DNA of 64,000 nucleotides. It comes from Streptomyces griseorubiginosus (GTDB lineage: Bacteria; Actinomycetota; Actinomycetes; Streptomycetales; Streptomycetaceae). The notes beneath the pieces are model-generated. The model had not been told where the DNA came from, did not search any database, and worked only from the letters and a program-made list of their open reading frames with translations. The stretch lies in the NCBI RefSeq assembly GCF_001514195.1, contig NZ_KQ948736.1, forward strand, positions 1,100,625 through 1,164,624. Direction: 5' to 3'. Both the position numbers and the translations under genes were made by a program. Below are positions 55,037 through 62,697 of the stretch, piece after piece (the first letter of the stretch is position 1; each line of letters begins with the position of its first letter).

Positions 55037-55054
55037 TCGTGACTGTCGTCACGA
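55037..55054. promoter_or_regulatory. Operator upstream of the crotonase-monooxygenase operon
   Basis: TCGTGAC-TGTC-GTCACGA is an inverted repeat with 7-bp perfect arms, 55 bases before the start. Its core TGACTGTCGTCAC is identical, on the same strand, to the one in the ligase/dehydrogenase promoter. Confidence 0.75.
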
Positions 55055-55239
55055 GGGCAATATAGAGATGTCACCGCTCGTGCATAGAGCGGTAACAGTG
55101 GGATCGCTCGCGCGAGGCAAGCCGTTGCTACGGGTAAGCCGCCTGCCGACGGGGCCGAAAGGTCCCGTACGGTGCCCGCCGGACGACCCTGCTCGCGGCG
55201 CCGTACCATTCATACGGTTGAAAGCAGGACAGCCTGCTC

Positions 55240-55692
55240 ATGAACGGACCCGCCTTGCAAGATCGCCCCTCCGCCTCCGCCTCCTGGCGCATCGCGCTGC
55301 CGCATTCCGCCGCGGCCGTGCCCGTGGCGCGCGCCCTGGTCCGCACCGCGCTGACCGAGCTGGAGCACGGGGCGGACTGCGACACCGCGGAGCTGCTGAC
55401 GGCCGAGCTGGTGGCGAACGCCGTGGAGCACACGGCCGGGGACACGCCCATAGAGCTCGTGGTCGAGCTGCTCCCCACGGGCTGCCAGGTGGAGGTGCAC
55501 GACCCGGACCCGGCACCGCCGGGCCATCTGACCCAGCCGGACGTCAAGGACCCGGATCCCTGGCAGGAACACGGTCGCGGCCTGCTCCTGATCAGGGCGC
55601 TCAGCTCGTCCTGCGGCCACCGCCCGACCGAGACCGGCAAGGCGGTGTGGTTCCGGCTGGCGGTGGTCCCGCATCAGTGGAACCCGTTGTGA
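55240..55692 (+). CDS. Anti-sigma-factor-type ATP-binding protein (HATPase_c)
   Basis: A 150-aa serine kinase-like protein of the RsbW/SpoIIAB class common in Streptomyces. The N-box is ELVANAVEHT, the G1 box VHDPDPAPP and the G2 box HGRGLLLIRALS. Such proteins bind or phosphorylate anti-sigma antagonists; the partner is not encoded next to it. ATG 55240 is the first start at the beginning of conserved sequence. It is convergent with argF. The 200 bases upstream hold only the operator above. Confidence 0.8.
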   Translation: MNGPALQDRPSASASWRIALPHSAAAVPVARALVRTALTELEHGADCDTAELLTAELVANAVEHTAGDTPIELVVELLPTGCQVEVHDPDPAPPGHLTQPDVKDPDPWQEHGRGLLLIRALSSSCGHRPTETGKAVWFRLAVVPHQWNPL

Positions 55693-55743
55693 CGGACCCC
55701 GCCCAGGGGTGACCGTGCGACCGGCTGCCGACCGCCGGCCGGC

Positions 55744-56751
55744 CTAGGCCAGGGTCGCGACCAGTACCGCCTTGATCGTGTGCAGCCTGTTCTCCGCCTC
55801 GTCGAAGACCACCGAGTGCGCCGACTCGAAGACCTCGTCCGTGACCTCCAGCGACTCCAGGCCGTGGGTCTCGAAGATCTCCTGGCCCACCTTGGTGCCG
55901 AGGTCGTGGAAGGCCGGGAGGCAGTGCAGGAACTTCACGTCCGCGTTCCCCGTGGCCCGCAGCACCTCCATGGTCACCGCGTAGGGCGCGAGCGCGGAGA
56001 TCCGCTCGTCCCAGACCTCCTTGGGCTCCCCCATGGACACCCAGACGTCGGTGGCCACGAAGTCCGCCCCGCGGACGCCCTCCTCCAGCGACTCGGTGAG
56101 GGTGATCCGCGCCCCGCTGTCCACGGCGAGCGCGCGGGCCCGGTCGACGACGTCCTGCGCGGGCCAGTAGGTCTTGGGAGCGACGATCCGCACGTCCATG
56201 CCGAGCAGCGCGCCGGTGACCAGGTAGGAGTTCCCCATGTTGAACCGCGCGTCACCGAGGTAGGCGAAGGCGATCTCCCGCACCGGCTTGGCGGTGTGCT
56301 CGGTCATGGTCAGCACGTCGGCCAGCATCTGGGTGGGGTGCCAGTCGTCGGTGAGCCCGTTGTACACCGGCACCCCGGCGTACGCGGCGAGCTCCTCGAC
56401 CTTGAGCTGGCTGTCCCCGCGGTACTCGATACCGTCGTACATACGACCGAGCACGCGCGCGGTGTCCCGCACGGACTCCTTGTGCCCGATCTGCGAGCCG
56501 GACGGGTCCAGGTACGTCGTGGACGCGCCCTGGTCCGCCGCGGCGACCTCGAACGCGCACCGCGTCCGCGTGGAGGTCTTCTCGAAGATCAGGGCGATGT
56601 TCTTCCCGCTCAGGCGGCGCGTCTCGGTCCCGGCCTTCTTGGCGGCCTTCAGCTCGGCGGCCAGCTCGACCAGGCCGAGGAGCTCCTCGGCCGTGAAGTC
56701 GAGCTCCTTGAGGAAGTGGCGCCCGGCGAGGGCGGTGGGGACGGTCGCCAT
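55744..56751 (-). CDS. argF: Ornithine carbamoyltransferase
   Basis: A 335-aa enzyme that makes citrulline from ornithine and carbamoyl phosphate, or runs in reverse in arginine catabolism. Motifs: carbamoyl-phosphate site STRTRCAFEVAA, HPTQMLAD and the ornithine-loop FLHCLPAFHD. Placement directly downstream of arcA (103-base gap) suggests it serves the arginine deiminase route (as arcB) besides biosynthesis; the sequence cannot decide. ATG 56751 follows CCGGAGCG. Confidence 0.94.
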   Translation of the reverse strand: MATVPTALAGRHFLKELDFTAEELLGLVELAAELKAAKKAGTETRRLSGKNIALIFEKTSTRTRCAFEVAAADQGASTTYLDPSGSQIGHKESVRDTARVLGRMYDGIEYRGDSQLKVEELAAYAGVPVYNGLTDDWHPTQMLADVLTMTEHTAKPVREIAFAYLGDARFNMGNSYLVTGALLGMDVRIVAPKTYWPAQDVVDRARALAVDSGARITLTESLEEGVRGADFVATDVWVSMGEPKEVWDERISALAPYAVTMEVLRATGNADVKFLHCLPAFHDLGTKVGQEIFETHGLESLEVTDEVFESAHSVVFDEAENRLHTIKAVLVATLA

Positions 56752-56789
56752 GGGGACGCTCCGGAGGGACGAGAACAGGACTCTGGAAG

Positions 56790-56816
56790 TCTATACGATA
56801 TTCAGCATTTCTATAC
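56790..56816. promoter_or_regulatory. Candidate ArgR region upstream of argF
   Basis: Two TCTATAC direct repeats (56790-56796 and 56810-56816), 20 bases apart, flank GATATTCAGCATT. The AT-rich TTCA/TGAAT-type sequence is similar to half of an ARG box. It lies 39 bases before argF. Confidence 0.45.
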
Positions 56817-56854
56817 AGTGAGCCTTTCCTTGCAGCCTCCTTGCAGTGAGCCCC

Positions 56855-58078
56855 CTACACGGCCGCCCTCTCCACGGGGCAGCTCATGCAGCGCGGCCCG
56901 CCCCTGCCCCGGCCCAGCTCGCTGCCCGGGATCTCGATCACCTCGATGCCCTGTTTGCGCAGGTGGGTGTTGGTGGTGGCGTTGCGCTCATAGGCGATGA
57001 CGACGCCCGGCTCGACGGCGAGGACGTTGCAGCCGTCGTCCCACTGCTCGCGCTCGGCGGCATGCACGTCCTGGGTGGCGGTCAGGACCCGGATCGCGTC
57101 CAGGCCGAGCGCGGCGGCGATCGCGCGGTGCATGTGCTCCGGCGGGTGGTCGGTGACCTTGAGCTCCTTGTCGCCGGCGCCCGGCTCGATGGTGTATGAG
57201 CGCAGCATGCCGAGGCCCGCGTACTGGGTGAAGGTGTCGCCGTCGACCATCGTCATCACGGTGTCGAGGTGCATGAAGGCCCGCCGCTTCGGCATGTCGA
57301 GGGCCACGATGCTCTGCGCGGAGCCCTCCGCGAAGAGCTTGTGCGCGAGCATCTCGACGGCCTGGGGCGTGGTCCGCTCACTCATCCCGATGAGGACGGC
57401 GCCGTTGCCGATGACGAGGACGTCCCCGCCCTCGATGGTGGACGGGTAGTCGGCCTGCCCCTCGGACCAGAGGTGGAAGGTCTCGTCGCGGAAGAGCGGG
57501 TGGTGGCGGTAGATCGCCTCGAAGTGGACCGTCTCGCGCTGGCGGGCGGGCCACTTCATGGCGTTCACGGAGACGCCGTCGTAGATCCAGGCCGAGGTGT
57601 CCCGGGTGAACAGGTGGTTGGGGAGCGGGGCGAGGAGGAAGTCGTCGAGGTCCATGACGTGGAAGCGCACGGAGGTCGGCTCCGCGTGGGTCTCCAGGAA
57701 CTCGCGCTTGGTCATGCCGCCGACCAGCGCCTCCGCCAGTTCCACGGCGGGCAGGGTCTCGAAGGCGGCACGGAGGTGGTCGGTGGCCAGCGGACCGTAC
57801 TCCTTCTCGTCGAAGACGCGGTCGAGAACGAGGGAGCGGGCCGCCGGGACCTCCAGGGCCTCGGTGAGCAGGTCGCCGAAGAGGTGCACGGCGACCCCGC
57901 GGTCGCGCAGCACGTCGGCGAACCCGTCGTGCTCGGCGCGCGCCCGGCGCACCCACAGCACGTCGTCGAAGAGCAGCTGGTCCTTGTTGCTGGGGGTGAG
58001 CCTTTTGAGCTCGAGATCCGGCCGGTGCAGGATGACGCGGCTGAGCCGCCCGGCCTCGGAGTCGACATGGAATCCCAT
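56855..58078 (-). CDS. arcA: Arginine deiminase
   Basis: A 407-aa guanidino-modifying enzyme that turns arginine into citrulline and ammonia. It has SEAGRLSRVILHRPDLELKR at the start (split as SEAGRLSRV ILHRPDLELKR), the Asp in FTRDTSAWI, HLDTVMTMVD and catalytic Cys in GGPRCMSCP. ATG 58078 has GGAGG at 5 bases; longer frames lack family sequence. Carbamate kinase and the arginine/ornithine antiporter of a full ADI operon are not in the window. Confidence 0.95.
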   Translation of the reverse strand: MGFHVDSEAGRLSRVILHRPDLELKRLTPSNKDQLLFDDVLWVRRARAEHDGFADVLRDRGVAVHLFGDLLTEALEVPAARSLVLDRVFDEKEYGPLATDHLRAAFETLPAVELAEALVGGMTKREFLETHAEPTSVRFHVMDLDDFLLAPLPNHLFTRDTSAWIYDGVSVNAMKWPARQRETVHFEAIYRHHPLFRDETFHLWSEGQADYPSTIEGGDVLVIGNGAVLIGMSERTTPQAVEMLAHKLFAEGSAQSIVALDMPKRRAFMHLDTVMTMVDGDTFTQYAGLGMLRSYTIEPGAGDKELKVTDHPPEHMHRAIAAALGLDAIRVLTATQDVHAAEREQWDDGCNVLAVEPGVVIAYERNATTNTHLRKQGIEVIEIPGSELGRGRGGPRCMSCPVERAAV

Positions 58079-58148
58079 GCCTCCATCCTGACCAACGGGA
58101 AGCCGGTTGACCCCTCCGTTCGCACGGATTTCCTCTTGTCGTCCTCTT

Positions 58149-58187
58149 GACGATAAACGGCCGCTGCACTTATCGTCGTACAGACGA
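58149..58187. promoter_or_regulatory. Operator region of the SPFH operon (and perhaps arcA)
   Basis: GACGATAA (58149-58156) and TTATCGTC (58170-58177) form an 8-bp inverted repeat spaced 13; it covers TTGACG (58147-58152) and TATCGT (58171-58176), a likely promoter with 18-base spacing. A second inverted repeat TCGTC-GTACA-GACGA follows at 58173-58187. It is in the divergent arcA/SPFH gap. Confidence 0.6.
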
Positions 58188-58204
58188 AAAGAGGGAGAGA
58201 CCTG

Positions 58205-59209
58205 ATGGCCGACATCACCCGGCGCTTCGGCTGGCGCCACCTGCGCGGCGCACCCACGGCGCACATCCGGCACCACCGCGGCGGCACACTGCTGCACGAC
58301 GGTCCCGGACTCAGCTTCTGGTTCCGCGCACTGACCGCCGCGCTCTCCGAAGTGCCGGTGGACGACCGCGAGTTGGCCATGACCTTCCACGCCCGTACGT
58401 CCGACTTCCAGGACGTGGCCGTGCAGGCGACCGTGACCTACCGGATCGGCGACCCGGCCCTCGCCGCAGCCCGCCTGGACTTCTCGATCGACCCCGACAC
58501 GGGGGTGTGGCGGGGCGCGCCCCTGGAGCAGCTGGGCACCCTGCTCACGGAGACGGCCCAGCAGCACGCGCTGGACGTCCTGACGAGGACCTCCCTGTCC
58601 GCCGCGCTCGTGGACGGTGTGTCCGCGGTGCGCGAGCGGATCCGGGCGGGCCTGGACGCCGAACCCCGGCTGCCGGCCACCGGCATCGAGGTGGTCGCCG
58701 TCCGCGTGATGGCGGTGCGCCCCGAGCCGGAGGTGGAGCGGGCGCTGCGCACCCCGGCCCGTGAGCAGATCCAGCAGGAGGCGGACCGGGCGACCTACGA
58801 ACGGCGTGCCGTGGCCGTCGAGCGGGAGCGCGCCATCGCCGAGAACGAACTCGCCAGCCAGATCGAACTGGCGCGCAGGGAAGAGCAGTTGGTGGAGCAG
58901 CGGGGCACCAACGCACGCCGGGAGGCGGAGGAGCACGCGGCGGCCGACGCGGTACGGGCGGAGGCGGAGGCGGCCCGTTCGGTACGGCTCGCCCGCGCGG
59001 AGGCCGAGGGGGTGCGCACGGTCGGTGACGCCAAGGCGCAGGCACAGGCCGCCTGGTTGCAGGTGCACGGAGACGTCGACGTCGCCACCCTGCACGCCCT
59101 CACCGGGACCCGGCTCGCGGAGAACCTGCCGCACATCGACAGCGTGACGATCTCGCCGGACGTGCTGACGGGGCTGCTCGCGAGGCTGGGCGCGCGGGAG
59201 CCGGAGTGA
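58205..59209 (+). CDS. SPFH/Band-7 domain protein, soluble
   Basis: A 334-aa protein with an SPFH domain in the first half (DDRELAMTFHARTSDFQDVA then VQATVTYRIGD) and a long Ala/Glu/Arg-rich coiled coil at about 185-270. No N-terminal membrane helix or signal is seen, unlike stomatins and flotillins, so it may be cytosolic or peripheral. GAGGGAGAG lies upstream of ATG 58205. It is coupled to the NAD-kinase-like gene by a GTGA overlap. Role unknown; SPFH proteins form oligomeric scaffolds. Confidence 0.85.
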   Translation: MADITRRFGWRHLRGAPTAHIRHHRGGTLLHDGPGLSFWFRALTAALSEVPVDDRELAMTFHARTSDFQDVAVQATVTYRIGDPALAAARLDFSIDPDTGVWRGAPLEQLGTLLTETAQQHALDVLTRTSLSAALVDGVSAVRERIRAGLDAEPRLPATGIEVVAVRVMAVRPEPEVERALRTPAREQIQQEADRATYERRAVAVERERAIAENELASQIELARREEQLVEQRGTNARREAEEHAAADAVRAEAEAARSVRLARAEAEGVRTVGDAKAQAQAAWLQVHGDVDVATLHALTGTRLAENLPHIDSVTISPDVLTGLLARLGAREPE

Positions 59210-60096
59210 GTCTCGCCCCGCGGGCCGTGCTGGTCCATCGCACCACGGAGTACGAGGAGTTGGTGGCCCACCACGGCACGCACGGGCAGGCGGCCTTCTT
59301 CCTGTCCTCCCGGGGCCGGGACATCCGCGAGGTCGCCGAGCGCCACGAGCGGGTCCGGCAGGCGCTCGCCGACGTGACGTCCGCGATTCCGCTGACGTGG
59401 CGTCAGGCCCGGGTCGAGCGCGCCGACCTGGACCGCTTCCTGTTCGCCCCCGAGGACGTCGTCGTCGTGGTCGGGCAGGACGGTCTGGTGGCCAATGTGG
59501 CCAAGTACCTCGCGGGGCAACCGGTGCTCGGCATCGACACCGAGCCCGGCCGCAATCCCGGGGTCCTGGTACGGCACCGGCCGCGGGACACGGCCGGACT
59601 GCTGGCGGTGGCCGGCCGGAGCGTCGACGAGCTGACGATGGTCGAGGCCGTCGCCGACGACACCCAGCGGCTCGTCGCGCTGAACGAGATCTACCTGGGC
59701 GCCGGAGGTCATCAGACCGCCCGATACCGCCTGGGCCTGGAGGGCGACGGGGGTGTCGTCGAGGCCCAGGCTTCCTCCGGGGTGCTGGTGGGGACGGGGA
59801 CGGGGGCCACGGGCTGGCTCCGGTCGGTGTGGCAGGAGCGGGGCGCCCGCCTGCGGCTGCCGGGGCCGACGGAGGACCGCCTGGTGTGGTTCGTGCGCGA
59901 GGCCTGGCCGTCCCCGGCCACCGGCACCTCGCTGACCGCCGGCGAACTCGCCGCCCGCGCCCGTCTCCGCCTCACCGTCGAGTCCGAACGGCTGATCGCC
60001 TTCGGGGACGGGATGGAGGGGGACGCGCTGGAGCTGACCTGGGGGCAGACGGTGGAGGTGGGGGTCTGCGCGGAGCGGCTGCGGTTGGTGGGGTGA
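59206..60096 (+). CDS. NAD-kinase-like protein with altered GGDG motif
   Basis: A 296-aa protein with the layout of ATP-NAD kinases: VVVVVGQDGLVANVAKYL in place of GGDGT, LGIDTEPGRNPG, LNEIYLGAGGHQTARY (the NE motif) and GVLVGTGTGATGWLRS (the GTGSTA motif). The change from GGDG to GQDG in the nucleotide-binding loop makes classical NAD kinase activity uncertain. GTG 59206 overlaps the SPFH stop, so the two proteins are made together. It is convergent with pnkp. Confidence 0.82.
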   Translation: MSLAPRAVLVHRTTEYEELVAHHGTHGQAAFFLSSRGRDIREVAERHERVRQALADVTSAIPLTWRQARVERADLDRFLFAPEDVVVVVGQDGLVANVAKYLAGQPVLGIDTEPGRNPGVLVRHRPRDTAGLLAVAGRSVDELTMVEAVADDTQRLVALNEIYLGAGGHQTARYRLGLEGDGGVVEAQASSGVLVGTGTGATGWLRSVWQERGARLRLPGPTEDRLVWFVREAWPSPATGTSLTAGELAARARLRLTVESERLIAFGDGMEGDALELTWGQTVEVGVCAERLRLVG

Positions 60097-60153
60097 GGGG
60101 GTGCGGGCCGACCCTCAGGTCACCCCGCGCCCCCGGCCCGTCCGGTCCGCGGC

Positions 60154-62697
60154 TCACAGCCGTGGGTCGACCGGCTCCGACTCCAGGGCCAGCACTCCGA
60201 ACACCGCCTCGTGCACCCGCCACAGCGGCTCGCCCTCCGCCAGCCGGTCCAGGGCCTCCAGGCCGAGGGCGTACTCGCGGATCGCGAGGGAGCGCTTGTG
60301 GTTCAGGAACCTCTTGCGCAGCCGCTCCAGGTTCTCCGGGCGGGTGTACTCGGGGCCGTAGATGATCCGCAGGTACTCCCGGCCCCGGCACTTGATGCCG
60401 GGCTGGACCAGGCGGCCCTCGGCGCTGCGGACCACCGCGCCGAGCGGCTTGACGACCATGCCCTCGCCGCCCCGGCCGGTCATCTCCAGCCACCAGTCGA
60501 CACCCGCCCGCACCGACTCCGGGTCACCGGTGTCGACGTACAGGCGGCGGGTGGTCCGGAGCAGCCCGGTCGGGTCGTGCTCCACCAGCCGGTCCAGCAG
60601 GGCCAGTTGCTCGTCGTGCGGGAGTCCGGCGAGGCTGCGGCCCTGGACCGCGAGGACCTGGAACGGTGCCAGGCGGACGCCGTCCAGGCCGTCGGTGGTC
60701 CAGCAGTAGCGGCGGTAGGCGTCGGTGAACGCCCCTGCCGCGTCCGCGCGTTCACGCTGACGGGCGAGCAGGTCGGACACCTCCACGCCCCGGTCCGCCG
60801 CCCCCTTCAGCGCGGCCAGCACGCCCGGGAACACCGCACCGGACGCGGCACCGACGGCCGCGTACTGCGAGCGCAGCAGCCCCGCGGCCTTCAACGACCA
60901 CGGCATCAGCTCGGCGTCCAACAGCAGCCAGTCCGTGTCGAGTTCGGACCACAGGCCGGCCTCGCCGATCGCCGTCCGCAGCCGGTCCAGGATCTCCTCC
61001 GTCACCGACCCGTCGTCGAAGAACGGCCGTCCGGTCCGGGTGTAGAGCGAGCCGGTCGGGCCGTCCACGCCGAAGCGCCTGCGGGCCGCGTCCGCGTCCC
61101 GGCAGACCAGGGCCACCGCCCGCGAGCCCATGTGCTTCTCCTCGCACACGACCCGCGCGACCCCGTCCTCGGCGTACTGCGCGAACGCCTCCACCGGGTG
61201 CTCGAGGTAGCCCTCCTCACGACTGGTGGCCGTCGGGGCCATGGTCGGGGGGAGGTACGGCAGCAGCCGCGGGTCCACCGCGAAGCGGCTCATGACCTCC
61301 AGGGCGGCCGCCGCGTTCTCCTCCCGGACGGCGACCCGGCCCTGGTGCCGGGTCTCGACGGCCCTGCGGCCGTGCACGTCGGCGAGGTCGAGCGGCCGGC
61401 CGTCCTGACCGCCCGGAGCCTCCGACTTCAGCGGCTTGACCGGCTCGTACCAGACCTGCTGCGCCGGTACGTCGACCAGCTCGCGCTCCGGCCAGCGCAG
61501 CGCGGTGAGCTTGCCGCCGAAGACGGCACCGGTGTCCAGGCAGATCGTGTTGTTGAGCCAGGTCGCCTCCGGGACCGGGGTGTGGCCGTAGACCACGGCC
61601 GCCCGGCCGCGGTAGTCCTCCGCCCACGGGTAGCGCACCGGCAGGCCGAACTCGTCGGTCTCGCCGGTGGTCTCGCCGTACAGCGCGTGCGAGCGGACCC
61701 GGCCGGAGGTGCGGCCGTGGTACTTCTCCGGCAGACCGGCGTGGCAGACCACCAGTCGGCCGCCGTCGAGGACGTAGTGGCTGACGAGCCCGTCGATGAA
61801 CTCCCGTACCTCGGCCCGGAACTCGTCGGAGACGGTCTCCATCTGCTCGATGGTCTCCGCGAGGCCGTGGGTGTGCTGGACCTTGCGGCCCTTGAGGTAG
61901 CGGCCGTACTTGTTCTCGTGGTTGCCCGGCACGCACAGCGCGTTGCCCGACTTGACCATCGACATCACGCGGCGCAGCACACCGGGGCTGTCCGGGCCGC
62001 GGTCGACGAGGTCGCCGACGAAGACCGCGGTACGGCCCTCGGGGTGGATGCCGTCGGTGTAGCCCAACTTGCCCAGCAGGGTCTCCAGTTCGGTGGCGCA
62101 GCCGTGGATGTCGCCGACGATGTCGAAGGGGCCGGTGAGGTGGGTCAGGTCGTTGAAGCGCTTCTCGGTGACGACGGTGGCGTTCTCGATGTCCGCCACC
62201 CCGCGCAGGACGTGCACCTTGCGGAAGCCCTCGCGCTCCAAGTGGCGGACGGAGCGCCGCAGTTCGCGGATGTGCCGCTTGATGACCCGGACCGGCATGT
62301 CGGCCCGGTCGGTGCGGCCCGCGTTGCGCTCGGCGCACACCTCCTCGGGGACGTCCAGGACGATGGCGATGGGCAGCACGTCGTACTGCTTGGCCAGGTC
62401 GATCAGCTGGCGTCGGGAGTCCGACTGCACGCTGGTCGCGTCGACGACCGTGCGGCGGCCGGCGGCCAGGCGCTTGCCGGCGATGTAGTGGAGGACGTCG
62501 AAGGCGTCCTTGGTGGCGCCCTGGTCGTTCTCGTCGTCGGAGACCAGGCCCCGGCAGAAGTCGGAGGAGATCACCTCGGTCGGCTTGAAGTGCCGCCGGG
62601 CGAAGGTGGACTTGCCGGAGCCGGAGGCGCCGACGAGGACGACGAGGGAGAGGTCGGTGACGGGGAGGGTGCGCCCCGTGCGCTGGTTCTCGGTCAT
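60154..62697 (-). CDS. pnkp: Polynucleotide kinase-phosphatase-ligase (RNA repair enzyme Pnkp)
   Basis: An 847-aa three-domain enzyme, like the 870-aa Clostridium Pnkp. The kinase has P-loop GASGSGKST (23-31). The metallophosphatase has GDIHGC, VGDLVDRGPDS, PGNHENK, VCHAGLP and YGHTP. The C-terminal nucleotidyltransferase has the lysine in CEEKHMGSR (Lys521), GGEGMVVKP and IKCRGREYLRIIYG. It heals 2,3-cyclic phosphate/5-OH RNA ends and, with Hen1, seals them. ATG 62697 overlaps the hen1 stop (ATGA). Confidence 0.94.
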   Translation of the reverse strand: MTENQRTGRTLPVTDLSLVVLVGASGSGKSTFARRHFKPTEVISSDFCRGLVSDDENDQGATKDAFDVLHYIAGKRLAAGRRTVVDATSVQSDSRRQLIDLAKQYDVLPIAIVLDVPEEVCAERNAGRTDRADMPVRVIKRHIRELRRSVRHLEREGFRKVHVLRGVADIENATVVTEKRFNDLTHLTGPFDIVGDIHGCATELETLLGKLGYTDGIHPEGRTAVFVGDLVDRGPDSPGVLRRVMSMVKSGNALCVPGNHENKYGRYLKGRKVQHTHGLAETIEQMETVSDEFRAEVREFIDGLVSHYVLDGGRLVVCHAGLPEKYHGRTSGRVRSHALYGETTGETDEFGLPVRYPWAEDYRGRAAVVYGHTPVPEATWLNNTICLDTGAVFGGKLTALRWPERELVDVPAQQVWYEPVKPLKSEAPGGQDGRPLDLADVHGRRAVETRHQGRVAVREENAAAALEVMSRFAVDPRLLPYLPPTMAPTATSREEGYLEHPVEAFAQYAEDGVARVVCEEKHMGSRAVALVCRDADAARRRFGVDGPTGSLYTRTGRPFFDDGSVTEEILDRLRTAIGEAGLWSELDTDWLLLDAELMPWSLKAAGLLRSQYAAVGAASGAVFPGVLAALKGAADRGVEVSDLLARQRERADAAGAFTDAYRRYCWTTDGLDGVRLAPFQVLAVQGRSLAGLPHDEQLALLDRLVEHDPTGLLRTTRRLYVDTGDPESVRAGVDWWLEMTGRGGEGMVVKPLGAVVRSAEGRLVQPGIKCRGREYLRIIYGPEYTRPENLERLRKRFLNHKRSLAIREYALGLEALDRLAEGEPLWRVHEAVFGVLALESEPVDPRL

